From the NCBI GenBank assembly GCA_964057225.1, contig OZ059897.1:12834001-12898000 (forward strand): a DNA stretch of 64,000 nt, written 5' to 3'. This DNA is from Auanema rhodensis (taxonomy: Eukaryota; Nematoda; Chromadorea; Rhabditida; Rhabditidae). The notes under the pieces were generated by a model. It did not search any database, was not told the origin of the DNA, and saw only the letters and a list, made by a program, of their open reading frames with translations. Made by a program: the position numbers and the translations under genes. Positions 23,758-37,019 of the stretch are shown piece after piece; position 1 is the first letter of the stretch; each line of letters begins with the position of its first letter.

Positions 23758-24534
23758 TTATAATGTAAACGTTATTTTAATTTTCATAGTTACTGTAAAT
23801 GATTTTTTGGTATCTCATGGCATTTTACAAGTATGCTAATAGAAATAAATGGTTATACTCGTGCTGTTTCTTTTTCTGTTTCTTTACTCATGTTCTACGA
23901 AATTTCTATAGTGCAGCAGTGATTTTATGACCTGAATGGGTTTTATGAGGGTTTTGATGTGTACATCAATGCAAAGAATATGACAAAATTCAATCAATGC
24001 TAGAGAAATTGACATTGTTCCTATAAAACATTGGAAGGGCTTGTCGTCAAATACATCATCTACCTTGCAGCCGAACGTGTATGCACTACATGAGACACAG
24101 CTCGGAACTACAGGGTAAACGATACCTGACTTTATAAAGAATTTTTCAAGGTGGAATGGGAGATGAAATCTTCAATTTTGCTAAAACTAACAGATTCTCA
24201 CGATTCCTGATGAATAATCGCTTTGTTATGCACTGTAGATGAGTTGCAATCGAAACAAAGAAAGGGTGAATTGAAAAAAATAAAACGATTGGACGTATAC
24301 CAAAGCATCAAAAAGGGAATAAAAAACAGACAAAGAAAAATTATACAATATACAGTTATAGAAAGACTGAAGCAGCACCTAACATATGGATACCTAAGTA
24401 TTTTACTGTTTGGGGGACATTTTCTTTTTTCTATAGTATTGTCTGGATACAAGTATTGTTGAGTATTGATAAATTGATGTAAAATGAAAAAGAACATCGA
24501 TGAAGATTCTTCAAATTACATTGTTGTATACTGG

Positions 24535-24690
24535 AGATAGCTGGAGAAAGGATGGGTCGGGGCCGGGCTACTAGCCGGGAGGATCCTATTCAAATACGCC
24601 GCTCCAATGCCGTAAAATTTATGGGCCATCGCAGGATGGAGGCGGTCGGCGATGGAACAACGATGAACGGACGATGGGCCTAATCAGATA
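24535..24690. other. GC-rich island in AT-rich DNA
   Basis: A block with GGTCGGGGCCGGGCTACTAG, CGCCGCTCCAATGCC and GATGGAGGCGGTCGGCGATG stands out sharply from flanks of about 30% GC. Stops occur in all frames, so it is not an obvious exon. It could be a promoter or enhancer, a structured RNA or an inserted piece. Confidence 0.35.
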
Positions 24691-25049
24691 GAAACAGTGA
24701 AGGCTGATGTTACTGATCAGACAAAAGTAGATGAAACGTGATTTTCGGTACATAATTGAAAACAAAAATTAATTTCAGTGTATGTCAGAGAATGGATAAA
24801 ACTGAGAAAGCGGAAAACGAAAGAACTAAATAGAAAGTGGATGGAATGAGGCAAGTGGATTATTCGTTTACTTTTATCTCACGTGGAAAGGATTAATTGA
24901 AGCTAAAAGGTGAAATTATGGGATCGCATAATCGAAATTGGAAACCTGATGGATGAGGGAGAAAAGAGGGATAGAAAGAATTAGAGCCACAGATAGAACT
25001 GAATACCAAAGCCTGTAATGGCTGTCTTTGGATTGTCGAACTATTTTGG

Positions 25050-25105
25050 GATACTAGCGCCGCCCTCAGTAGTTGCCACGCCCCCTCCCCCTTTTCCCCC
25101 CTTTG
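25050..25105. promoter_or_regulatory. CACCC/GC-box-like pyrimidine cluster
   Basis: GCGCCGCCCTCAGTAGTTGC is followed by CCACGCCCCCTCCCCCTTTT and a run of C. This resembles clustered SP/KLF (CACCC/GC-box) sites. There is no gene start that I can attach to it; the nearest + strand start downstream is 30950. Regulatory function is inference. Confidence 0.3.
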
Positions 25106-28100
25106 AACATCACTGTGATTTGATGATATTTTGTGTTCAAAGTGATAATAAAGGTAAGATAAATGCTATGAAATACATTAAACGTCAACAAAGGTATATG
25201 ATTTATTGAATATTGTTAAAATATTTAAAGAATAATACTAAGAATGAAAGATAGGATAAAATATGAAACATGGTATGATATTCAATTCAACAATAGAAAT
25301 ATATATTAAAATGAAGGGAAATCTATTGAATTTCTGGAATGTTTTTGAGAAAGAAGAAATCACATAGATTTAATTAGAACTTTGAAAAGTTAATAGAAAG
25401 GATCGGATTTCCAATTTCTTTTTACTACACAAGTTTTCACATGTGGGGATGGAAATAATCGTTCCACACGATCATAAGTCAAATGATCGGCATCTCTTTG
25501 TGTTTTCAATGATGGAAATAAGTCACATCCAGGACTATTTTAGGTGGAAACCGTAAAAACTAAGCGGGTGGTCGACAAAAAAATAGAATCGCCATTTGAT
25601 GAGGTATCATCTGTTGAGGTATACAATAGCTATGAAAAGAATTTCAGCAGTCAAAATTGAGTTTGATGAGAATAGAAAGATTTGAGTAGAGATATGCCTT
25701 TTTCTCAACATTTTTTGAAAATATGGCGCTATATAACAAAACAATTTCAAAAAGCGAAGAAAAACCGATGTGAATTCAAAAATCAAAAATAAAATGAAGA
25801 ACATTATTGAAGTAACAACGACAATGGAATGCAGTTCCTAAGAATACACGTAAAGCACTTCAAGAATCCAATGAAGTCAGTTCAACTAATTCAAAAATAT
25901 ATAGTTAGTTATCTAGTTATTATTAAGTCATCACTAAAATATAAGGAAAATAGACTATTCTAATAAAAGTTTAACAAACTTTTCTTAAAGTCATATGTTT
26001 TCATTCACACAGCTGGCACATAAAGTTTAAGCATGATATATGCTTGATGTTTATATGAATCGAGGATAGAATTTGAAAACTTTTACTGGAACAAGTTTTA
26101 TGCCAATGAGCTTCCATGAAGCATAACAGCTTTTGACTATTTGTGAAGGAAAGAAATAAGTAAAGCATGAAAATAGCTGTTTTTTTTTAGTGAAATCGCT
26201 TCTTAACTACCCATTGAGGACTTGTATACGATAATGAAGAAATCAAAAATTTCAAAGCTACTAAAGTTCCAAGAATTGAAAAAATGGTAAAGCTTGTCAT
26301 GAGTCCTTACATGGTACGCATGACGCATATTCTTAAAAGTAAATAAGACTAGACAATTAAAGAGAGATGTAACGTGCTCTGCTCATAAGTACGTTTGATG
26401 TCATGTCATGTCATAGAAGGACAGGGTCATCACTTCCTGTGTATCGTTATCTTATTATCTATACCTATACATATAATCTACGGTTTTTCTTTTAATTCAA
26501 AGGCATCCTCCAATAAAACCATAATTTTATTAATATTTCTGATTGAACGGTAATCCAGCTTAAGATACCATCATCATAAAATGTTTAAACGAGAAGAAAG
26601 TTATTTAAAATATAAAAATATATGTATTTCGCTTGAATATACCAGATGCCCTAACGATTGTAGAATCATAAATAGCCATAAATGAATATTTTAGCTTCTC
26701 AATATCTTTCAATATCTGATGAACAAATAAAAGGTGTTTTTACGGCTATCTTGAAATTCAAATTTGTTAGAATCACCGATAAAGGTTTACAGGCATCTTA
26801 TAAAAGAGGGCCAAAGAGGGCTCGTAATTGGAGAAGGGAAAGGCAAGTAAGGATAATATGGGATCTGAACCATACAACGAAAGATATAGGGAAGACTCTG
26901 TTAGGCAAACAAGGGATTAGCACAAGACTAAGAATAGAGAAAAGGCCAAAACACGATTGTAAAAATAAATAAATAGTTAGAAATATATATGAAATTATTG
27001 ATTGAAATTCTAGTATTGTTGAAGTATTATTGGAATATCCATACGAAATTTTATCTTCTAAAAAGTTCAAATTTTAAATAAAATATACACATATGTGGAG
27101 AAAATTATAATAATATTAATAATATAACAGTTCATTATCTGAGATAGATCTTATCGTGATCATATAAATCAGCATGGATTCATTTATAAAATTATTTAAA
27201 TTATAATATTACCGTAATCTTCTGACGCTTTACTGTCAATTTGTGATTTAAAGGTTTTTTTTCCTCAACGTCTTCAGATCATATACGAAATATAGATAAT
27301 AAAGAAGAGGTAGAAGAGAAGAAGAATAATAATGAGGAGGCTTGAGGATAAGTGGTACGAAGGACAAAGGCTAAAAATAGATAAATGTCTAAGAAACACA
27401 TAAATACAGTTTTATGTGAGGAACTAAAAATACTAGGTGTCAATGCGATTATAGGTCTATATATCTCTTTTAGAATGGGGCCTGGACTATTCTTCTGACC
27501 CTGCTGTTACGTTCAGCAGATTTTATTTGAATAGAAAAGCTGTTTAAAAGGGTTATAAGTAATTCTCAATAAGGAAGGGATAAAACATGTACATGTACAT
27601 TTGTATTTTTAAAAATCACATTTATTTTATATTGTTGTAAGCATACTAATTTCTGATGTTTAGTTCGCATATTGCTGGAGTTGCCGAGCAAACATTTGGA
27701 AATTTCATCTGTTCTAAATTCTTTTTTCAAACTTAAATGCATTAAGAAAAAAAATCTCTCAATTTCTTTGAATTTAGCAGAAAAGATAGGTGATCGTCAA
27801 GATGTAACTTGAAGTTATCTTGTACCTTGTATCTTCAAATTCAAACTACTACCCCCTAACAATGATAAATGGCTCTTTGTATTAGCATCATAATGTGTTT
27901 CTGAATTCTAAAGCATAACAAATGTTTATTTCTCTTCTACCTGATCTGTCATTATTTGAAAACAACATATCTTATACCTTTTTTTTTCAAAAAAGTTTAT
28001 ATAACAACTTACAAGGACAGATTTATGCATATATTATATTTAATTATACTAGAATGTATTTCAATAATTCTCTTTAATCTGCAGATTAGAAGAATGAGCT

Positions 28101-28234
28101 CATTTTACTTCTTCTCCGGAATTTATATGTAAGCAATGATAAGACAATAAGTTAGTTTGAGAAAGTTTGACCTTGCCAGCTGCTTCAATATTTCGGACAA
28201 CGAGCTATGGCCGTTCATCCACAACATTTGAATT

Positions 28235-28402
28235 ATGTCATCCTTAAAAGGCGGCAACATCAAAGAATTTCTCGACAACGTGAATCAAACATTTGCCGTT
28301 AGTGGCATTGGGGGTTTCGAGCCTTTTGTGAAGCATTATTTCGTGGGCATCTTTTATTTTATTCGAGGTCTGTACTATGAGGGTTTCAATAACTATTGTT
28401 GA
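28235..28402 (+). CDS. Possible 55-residue ORF, unknown
   Basis: An ATG frame of 55 codons begins MSSLKGGNIKEFLDNVNQTF and has a hydrophobic middle (KHYFVGIFYFIRGLYY). Local GC content and codon choice look more coding-like than the surrounding desert, but the opposite strand is also open over the same stretch (28244-28531), so the coding strand is undecided. There are no splice partners and no family match. It may be a lone exon, a small gene or chance. Confidence 0.2.
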   Translation: MSSLKGGNIKEFLDNVNQTFAVSGIGGFEPFVKHYFVGIFYFIRGLYYEGFNNYC

Positions 28403-30949
28403 GAAATGAAGAAAAAAAAGAGAAAGTGGTATCGAATCAGAAAAGAATTGAACTAAACTGATAAACATGAAGAAAAAGGTTTTGAAGTTAAGTCTGAAAA
28501 CAAAATAAGAAGGCTGCAGTTGTGCAAGCATCGTCCGATGATAATGACAATATTTACAAGAATTCCTAATAAATAATAACTATTATTATTCTTATACGTT
28601 CATTCAAATATCATTACTTCAGCTGACGTGATTGCGAACTATTTATTAAATAAATAATAAACTTAATAACATATTTATATACAAATATTATATAAAAATA
28701 TATAAAAAATCATCTAATAAATACATATATCCATATATATACTCATATATCTTTGCATAACTATTAATATAAAAATTTTAAAAAGTTAAAGTTTTATATC
28801 GATTAATTTCTATGTTTATGCATATTTATATTTATCATGGATGTTTAATTTTGTTTAAAATTTCTATTTATTATGTTATTTTATATAGAATTTATTATAA
28901 AAAAGTTTGGTATACACATAATTATGATTTTGAAGAAAGAACTTTTACTTGTGTTAAATGCATTACTTATTTCAAACTTTAGTAGATAGCATCTTCACAT
29001 GTTTTGATAAGGATAGCTTATCATGTCTATAATATCACCAATTTTAATCAATTAAGCACATAGCGATTTAATGAACGTACTCTTTTCGACATTTTTTTTC
29101 CCATTTCTTTTGGTAATTAATTTTCTATTTTATATAAGTTTTTTTCCTTTTTCATTTTTTATTATGTTATCATAAAATTTAATCGAATATTATGTATTAA
29201 GAGTTTCCAATATGATGTTGGTCTGCTGAACATGTTGAGAACTTATAGCCCGATACAACAAGACCTATGCGAAATCCTGTTTCATATTTGAACATTTTCA
29301 CATCTTTCTATAGCAATGGATAAGCTTTAACTAAAATTGTCGTTGGGCTTCTTAAGTTTTCTCTATATCTTCATGTTAAAAGATTCATTTTCATCGTTCT
29401 TTTTGCAATTGTCATTACACTATGTGAGTTATTTTACGTTAATCTAATGTATGTAAACTGTTAGGTGTTTTTTAAAATTTTGTTTTTTAAGATTAAGCTG
29501 AAATCTTGAAATTATCTTTTAATTAAAACTATATATAATTTGGAGAAAGTTTCCGTTTCTTTATTCACTCGCCTATTTGACCTATTTCATCGCCGTCAAA
29601 GTCCAATTTCTGCAATTGATTAGTTTATGTCTTCGATCCTACTAATTTTTTCTCAATTTTAATTTTTGCTTCATAGTTTGTAATGAATGTATAACACTAT
29701 TTAATAACTCTTGCCTATGAAATTTATTGTTTCGTATATGAATGAGCTGAGCCAATTTTGCATCAACACTCTACGTCTATATTAATACAAAATAACTTAT
29801 TGAACCCAAAAATAATGATTCAAGCAAGAAGCGACAGAGAATTATTAATTGCTGAAAATTGCTGTGAAAGTTCCAATCATTATGTGAATATTACAATTAA
29901 AAATATAAAAAATATGAAAAAATCAAATAATGCATTACCTATGAGGACAATGTATTTGTTTTTCAAATTCTTCATTGACTTGACTCACCGATATATGAGG
30001 CATCTTCGCAACTATTGTTGAAAGATCTTCTACATCCTTCATGTTGTCTAGCCATTTTCACTAAGTGACGTAAATCGATTTGCGCATTCTGTGTCCAGTA
30101 TGAATACTTATTCGAGTCAGTCATCTTTAAAGACATCTATTCAGTTTCCTGAAATTCCGCTCAGTTTTAGACTGAATTGAAGTGCTTCTGGTTCATTTTT
30201 TGGTATTGCTACATGAATAATTATTAATTGAATCCATACATTAGATGCAACCATATATGTTAGTGTGTTATAAGAATATATTGATTATTATGACTCTATT
30301 CTATTCTTTTATACTCCATTTTATAAAACATTATTTAAATTTTTTAAAGCTATTTAAACAAAAAAAAACCTTTAATTAGATAAATATATTTGATTTCTTT
30401 TCATCAAAAAGTGTGTAACAATCTTCCGAATGATGCATTGCGTCGTGTAATGGTTCAAAACATAATATTAAAAGAAAATCTATGTAATTTTTGAGTACTA
30501 ATCTACAAATGTATTTTTAATATATTTAATAACCTATATTCTAGTTATTTAAATCAAATTTTGTTATTATTTCATTATATTAATATAGTTTATCATATTT
30601 GAAACAATAACTATCAAAACAGCTTTCTTTATAAAAATTTATATTTAGAATATAAGTGACCGATTGTTTTTTCATTTCGAAGCCTAAACATCTGTCATAC
30701 TGCTGTCAATTGGTTCTCCCGTTGACCTTTGTTTATTCTGTAGATCGACACCATCTCTTCATATTCGTTATGTTCTTTCATTATATTTCTTATTCTTCTT
30801 ATATTAAACCACTACCCTCTCTAACTAAAATATATTTTTTTTATTTCCAGATGTTAATCATTTTCTTTTTTAAATTTTTTTCTTTTTTTTATGTTAAGCC
30901 TTTTTTTCATTTTAGATTCAAACTGAAGGGTTCCGTAGAGACATCGTTG

Positions 30950-32016
30950 ATGCGCAAGCTGAGCAGGACAACTGACGATGACCCGATTATTAGTAAGTAG
31001 CTTGTAACGATTATTGAATTTTTTTTTAAAGTTACTAATTGTTGTACAATGCTTTTTATTATATATACACATCTATAACGTTAAAAAATAGGCAATAATA
31101 TTCACAATTAATTTCAATAATCATCAAAATAACCACTTTCTAATAATAATAAATGTTTTATTATTTTTCATGGATCAGTTTGCTCAAACGCTGAATATAA
31201 TAGCAGAATTGTGAGAATTTCTTTTCTTTTGAGTTGAGTCAATAACCATGACAATTAAATATTGGAAATGATAGTTTAATTGAACTATCTGACAGTTTTA
31301 AGTCGGCTCTATGACTATGACCTGTCTCTTGGACATTCGACCGGTCTGTTTGTTGAACAGCTCCGGCTCACTCATTTCCCTCTTTATACACATCTCGTTT
31401 ACCTCTTTCGTTTCCTTTTTACTTTCCACTTTCTTCCACTTTCTGTCATATTGATTCTTTCATCTCAAAATGTCTATTTTACCTCGTAAGTTTATGATCA
31501 GATAAATGTATAAAAGGATAATATTTAAAATATCTTCAAAAAAACAACCGCTTATTAAATAATTTCAATTAAAATGAAATTTTAATTAGAAATTAGCATT
31601 CTTTATTGATCTTTCTAATAAGTTCTTATTATGCTTATATTTCAGGTAATTTTCGTAGAGGAATGGTCCGCCATGGCTTCAGACGCTATATTTATATGAT
31701 AGCTTTAGTATTATTATGCTTTCTTATTGTTAGATGGTTCTATCGGCAGCCCGTGCCATATTCCAATTCTGTTCAAGTTGGATATAAAGGAGAAGTAAGA
31801 TTTTTATTTTTATATTCAACAAGTATTCAATCAATTATTTTGATCATATCATATGTTTTTACTTATACTCGGGTGCAGATTGTTGTGAAAGTAGTTTTAA
31901 TTGCTGCTTTTAAAAGTGAAAACATGAAAGTTATATATGCATCATTGCCATGTATGAGAATTATATCGAATATTGTCAAAGTTCGATTAAACTATGCATT
32001 CCCATCTTATGAATGA
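30950..32016 (+). CDS. Small type II membrane protein with two candidate first exons
   Basis: Core exons 31646-31794 and 31879-32016 encode a basic segment (NFRRGMVRHGFRRY), one transmembrane helix (IYMIALVLLCFLIVRW) and a short lumenal part (FYRQPVPYSNSVQVGYKGE, then IVVKVVLIAAF...) ending at 32016. Two upstream exons fit the same acceptor in phase 1: 31470-31485 (MSILP) and 30950-30992 (MRKLSRTTDDDPII), the latter within a larger open exon that has an acceptor near 30915. Each gives a different cytosolic N-terminus, so alternative promoters are likely. The topology is that of Golgi glycosyltransferase N-termini, but no catalytic domain was found downstream. I do not recognise the family. 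Confidence 0.4.
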
Positions 32017-33178
32017 TTTAAAAATCAAATGAAAATAATGTTCAAGTGCCCAGATGTAATTTGAGTTAAGATTAAGAACTATTGGATGATTTTTTAGTCA
32101 ATCTCTTCTTCGTAATTCATTATTTTAAAAGATACTGAAGCATCCATCTATAACATTTTTTGAATCAGCTGCCGTTCTTTCAATTGCTTTTTCGAAGTGC
32201 TAAATCTCATACCAAGTTTCATTCTCATTTTTGAAAGTACTATCATGTCTTTACTCTTCTATCTATTTCTACTGATTCTTCTGGTTAGTTTTTTAACATA
32301 TATTTTTTTAATATTGGAAATATATATATAGAATTTCTATAGTTATGACTTATATATGTATTGAAAATATACATAGTATATACATAAGCATAAATTTTAT
32401 TTCAAGCAAGACTTTCAAAATATTTTAATATTCATTTTAAAGTAAAATGCATTCCACTATACTTTAAACATCTATAAATCACAAGCTGAATCATCACCTA
32501 TAAGATGTAGAGGTGAAAGTTAAACAGCATATGCTATAACATGAGGATGATAATTTCAAATGTCTGTGTCTTCAGCTTAAGCGTAATTCATATCTTATCC
32601 TAACTTTCTTACTTCTCATTTAGTATCTCATGCCCTCCGTCAACTCATCACATCAGTAGAATGATGTTGTAATATCAAATTTGAAGGAATTGTATCAGTT
32701 CATTCATTTAACTATTTCGACTATACATGCTATATCTTCTCTTCTTACGTATATCTGACCTATACGTGTTTTAAAAGTTATTAATGGAACAAATTTGAAT
32801 GAAATATTCAATTTTTATTTCTTTCTATTAATTTATACAATTTTTGAAACTTATCCTTTCTTATTTCTAATGTTTTTTCCCCCCAATTATTCTGAGAAAA
32901 AAATCATTTAAGAATTATATAATGACTTTCCGCTCTCCTTATCGAAAATCTCCTCTCGTTTTGAACACAATAGGATTCGAACTATCTTTCATTGAAATCT
33001 AAAATTTCACCTCAGGTCAAATCAGTTAAATTTGTTCTGTGTTCGAATCACCATTAGAGCTTCAATCCATATTCTTCTGATACTTTGTTTTCACACGCTG
33101 TCCTTTATATCAATTGATTGCATTTATACATTTGATACGTTTAAAGCATACTTTGTGATTTAAATTTCTACAGAGAAG
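32017..33178. other. Intergenic with one signal-peptide-like exon
   Basis: At 32245-32283 an ATG opens 13 hydrophobic codons (MSLLFYLFLLILL) followed by a good donor (GTTAGT). No in-phase partner exon was found: joining it to the next acceptor before GILT runs into a stop. The rest is AT-rich with no recognisable gene. Confidence 0.35.
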
Positions 33179-34506
33179 ATGCAACTCTTAAGAAAGTTCA
33201 TCCTTTCTTTCATTTCCATCAACTATGTTGTATGCCAAGATGCATTTCAATTACTTAAAAAGGATCTCGAAGCATTAGACTGTTTATTCTTTCGTCGAAA
33301 CTGTTCAAATCATTTAGCAGACTTATCATCAGCAAGTCGTTTGTTCTCAAAAGTAAGATCAAATACCTCACCAATAAATTATATTAGTCCAAAGTACTCG
33401 AAAGTATTATACTAATTCAACATATTTTTAGATTATGTCACCAATTAGACCTGAATCTACCAAATTGAACACAGTAAATCTAGAAATTTTCATGGAGTCT
33501 CAGTGTCCCGATACATCAAGGTAAATTTTATTATATTATATTATATACTACGTGAGCATAATTATTCAAATCATGCATATATTTTTCAGATTTATTCATA
33601 AACAGTTGAAAAGAGCATGGGCTAGCTTAGGAGATACGGGTAGAATAGATTTGACAATTATTCCATTTGGTAAAGCTAGATGCATCGAAAAAGGAGATGA
33701 TTTTGAGTATGTATTTAATACAAATATCTTTCCTTCAAAGTATTTTTAGATGTTCTTGCCAACATGGACCAAATGAATGCATTTTAAACCAGCTGATGAA
33801 CTGTGTCATCGATAGAATCGGTTTTCCTGATAAATATGTTCCGATTATCGAATGTATACAGGTACATTAGAAATGAAAAATAAAAGTGAAAATAAATTTA
33901 ATTTCTTAAAGGGAAAACAAAATTTGGATTCTGCCATGTCTCAATGTATTGTGAATAATTCTCTTTTGAATGATAAACAGTAAGTTTCCATAAAAATCCC
34001 GTTGCAATGACAAAAACATAATTCAATTTGGAGAAAAAAAGATTTGAAAAAAGATTTTTTACAAAATTCACTAAAATTGTTTTAATAAGATTCTGTATCG
34101 AACCATTACATCTCATATGCAGGTCTATTCAATTATTTTTTCGCCTCTCTACGAACGTATAAGCATTACATAGACAATCATAATCTTTCTAACTCCCAGA
34201 ACATTTAATTTTCAATCTTCGAATTTAATTCAATCAAAAATTTTATTACCATGTACGACTAAAGTATCTCAACTATAACCATATTTTTTCAGAATGCTTG
34301 ACTGTGCTAATGGCCCTCGAGGACGTAGACTTCTTGCTCTTGCTGGTTCAAGAACAGTTGGATTGAAACCGGCAATGACATTCGTACCTTGGATAGTCAT
34401 TGATGGCGAAAGAAATTCCGATGCTCTCTATGATTTGACGGAAAACCTGTGCAAAAAACTTGAGCCAGCTCCAGAAGCATGTTCAGTTTACGAAAATAAA
34501 ACATAA
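33179..34506 (+). CDS. GILT-like thiol reductase family protein
   Basis: Six exons close in phase for 257 residues: 33179-33352, 33432-33520, 33590-33706, 33750-33861, 33912-33979, 34293-34506. It has an N-terminal signal peptide (KFILSFISINYVVC) and the GILT signature CQHGPNECILNQLMNC, so it is a secreted or lysosomal protein of the gamma-interferon-inducible thiol reductase family, which reduces protein disulfides. At the thioredoxin-like active site the sequence is ESQCPDTSRF: the first cysteine is present but the second of the CxxC pair is threonine. I recall CPDT-type sites in other nematode GILT paralogues. The third exon keeps the strand RIDLTIIPFGKA; the end has the conserved VPWIVIDGERN. 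An acceptor directly before the ATG (TTCTACAG) may be used for spliced-leader addition. Confidence 0.9.
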
Positions 34507-35370
34507 TCTCTAATGCTTATCATGACAGCTAGTTTCATTTAATTTAAAAAATTTGAGTCGTTAAGATTTCTTTTGTTTTTGTTCAAGCGTATGCCATGAT
34601 GTTTTGATTTATTTCTAAGATTCTGTACAGATTTTTAAAAAGGAATATTCGACGGGTTCTAGTCTATTCAAATACTCGTCTGGCATTATTTTCCCCTTAC
34701 ATATGTATATTATATATCTTTTTTAATTTATGTATACTCATCTTATATATATATATTTATAATATGCAACATCTTAACATCGACCATGTGCCTTTTATAT
34801 TCAATAATAGAAAAATATAGTAAAATTAATCAAGGGTTTTGGCAATTGTCTATATTCAACCAATAAATTTGTTTCTTTCAAGTCTTATTGACAAATCTTA
34901 TTTTAATAATACTATTATTAAAATCAAAAATTAAACACATTTCTTTTTTCTTTCTCTCTCCTTATTACCTTTCTATTTCTTTAACGAATTACAGTGAATC
35001 CTAATTCACTACAAAAGGATTGTTTTGATTTTGCATTTCATGACTACGTTCTGTTTCATATATTATTTTATATGCAAATATTTATTCCTTGCATGTGTCA
35101 GCATAATTAACATTAACTTTTATTTCACTTACTTATATTTAATATTATTTAATGATATATTCTTTATTAACTGACGTATGCATGAGATTACTTTCGAGGT
35201 TTTTGATATATTCGGATAATTGGCATTTCCACCCGCGGTGTTCAATTTTATTTTCTAATAGTTTTCTCAAATTCAACAAAATGAACGTCTTTTACTAACT
35301 ACTCTAGTATTCAACTGCTTGAACTTATTCAACACAATTCAGGATATAACGTCATTTCCAATATAAACTG
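34507..35370. other. Intergenic
   Basis: AT-rich spacer containing a possible polyadenylation signal AATAAA near 34862 and nothing else recognised. Confidence 0.45.
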
Positions 35371-36645
35371 ATGGGCTGGGTTTCTGAAACTGAAATCTAT
35401 ACTGTATTTCTTATTATAAAGGTGGTGCAAGAATTATTACTTATTTTCTGTTTTATTTTATTTGTATCTTATGCTAATATTTTAATGAGCACAGGAGTAA
35501 GTAATACAAAGAGAATACTATAAACAAAATTTTATCAATCAGATTTATCATCGTAATCTATGCACTTTGTTAGTAGCTTTATCGTTTCAACAGCTAATGG
35601 TAGTTGTACCATTTTCTGTTTTGGATCTGAAATGGTCTTTGGGATATTATGATCCACAAACAGATGTAATTGTGTTATTTTTACATAACGTCGGTAATAA
35701 ATAGTATACATGTCTAAGATTTATTGAAAATGTTGAAGGAGTATTCGGTTTTGTTTTCAATATCCCCATGTTAGCTATTGAGAGGATCTTTGCTTATTAC
35801 TATGTTGAACGTTATGAACATATGAATAAAGTCATACCTTGGACATCAATATTTCTTATAGGAATTCAGGTACTAGTGAGCAATGCACAAGAACTATCTT
35901 GTTTTTTTATAGATATTTTTTTCAATAGGATTTGTAATATGTGTTCATTTGGAATCATTCGATGAAATATCTACATTTGTTATAACTTTTTCTTCTTTTG
36001 CTATTGGATCATTAGTAAAACTTAATATAAATGTTTCAAATTCTTCATTCATTATTCCAGGTTTTCTCAATTATTCCAGCTTTAACCAAACGAGCTTTTT
36101 CTTTAATACGAAAAAAAGGCGGAACTGTATCGGTAAGCACATAATAATATAGCTAATTCATTTATCTGAATACAGAAGCGATATCAATCCACTGAAAATC
36201 TAAGAGCTTCTAAAATGTTGATGAAGTTAGCTATATACGTTATTAGTGTAACTACAGCCCAACTTACCTTTTATTATATTCACTATTTTATATTACCGGA
36301 ATATTTAAATAGCGAACTGCAACAGCAAATTTCAGCTTCTTTACTAGTTTATATGTGGCAAGCAGATGTGAGCTAATTTTTAAAGAATTGCATAATTAAC
36401 TAGGAATAATTATATCCATATATATTGCTGTATTTCAGTTTATAGCTACAGCTTTTATTATTTTACGGTCACACCGTTCTCTATACTTGAAATTTCGTGA
36501 AGGGTTACCCTCGTGCTGCAATAGAATCTTGAAGCAATCTAAGGTCACATCAATGGTTACATCAACTGATGGAAAACAGCTAGAATTTAAACCAGAGGAT
36601 CAGAAGAAAATGTATTTCAAAGCGTATGAATCTATGTGGAAATAA
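35371..36645 (+). CDS. Serpentine chemoreceptor, Sre family
   Basis: Seven exons, all in phase 0, give 328 residues: 35371-35496, 35543-35665, 35705-35869, 35913-36014, 36061-36132, 36176-36367, 36439-36645. Family marks are the HRNL after TM1, YTCLRFIENVEGVFGF leading to MLAIERIFAYYYVERYE, which is the Sre-type end of TM3 (A-x-E-R-x-x-A...YE), and a C-terminus with YFKAYESMW. G-protein-coupled receptor, probably chemosensory; ligand unknown. A polyadenylation signal AATAAA lies at about 36688. All introns are in phase 0, unlike the Srx-like and Srv/Srg-like genes of this window. The donor of intron 3 could also lie six bases downstream (CTA/GTGAGC). Confidence 0.82.
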
Positions 36646-37019
36646 TAGTTATAATCGAGAATAATGCAAATGTTATAAGTTATAAACAATAAATAAATAT
36701 TTGAATTCTTATTTTCTTCAAGAAGAAACAAGATATGAAACTAAAAAAGCGTTTAATATATTATAACCTAAAACAATTAGAAAATATACTTCATAATAGC
36801 GCATTGTTTTTTCCTGGAAACTCTTGCGAGCATTGTATTAAAAAGTTTTATGCACATGCTTGATAAATATACATTAGTGCTCAAATTATATTTTCCCGCT
36901 CTGTCGCAAAAGGCGCGAAATCGACGTTTAAAACGCCATTATTTAACCTAATTTTAATATTTAATTATGCTTTTTTAAACAAAATTTATAAATTTCATAA
37001 GCTTATCATATTTCTAGGA

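Larger units (their letters stand above)
23758..30949. other. Gene-poor region, about 7.2 kb
   Basis: No exon chain could be built on either strand. Open frames such as 24198-24497 (-), 26682-26972 (+) and 29758-30021 (+) lack family motifs and splice context. Two GC-rich islands (24535-24690 and 25050-25105) and one possible small ORF at 28235-28402 stand out and are listed separately. The rest is AT-rich sequence that may serve as long-range regulatory DNA for neighbouring genes. Confidence 0.5.

Noticed and set aside
26682-26972. 96-codon open frame on +
   Set aside because: No family motif, no acceptor or partner exon; the complementary strand is equally open, and composition follows the local AT-rich background.
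30656-31000. 114-codon open frame on +
   Set aside because: Mostly phenylalanine-rich translation of a T-rich intron or upstream sequence. Only its last 14-28 codons look exonic and are described as a candidate first exon.
31606-32016. Golgi glycosyltransferase call for the type II membrane protein
   Set aside because: Only the N-terminal topology fits; no glycosyltransferase catalytic motif (such as DxD) or catalytic-domain exons were found downstream before the GILT gene.
32955-33050. tRNA-like T-arm motif (GATTCGAACT)
   Set aside because: No matching acceptor stem, D-arm or anticodon arm at the right spacing on either strand.
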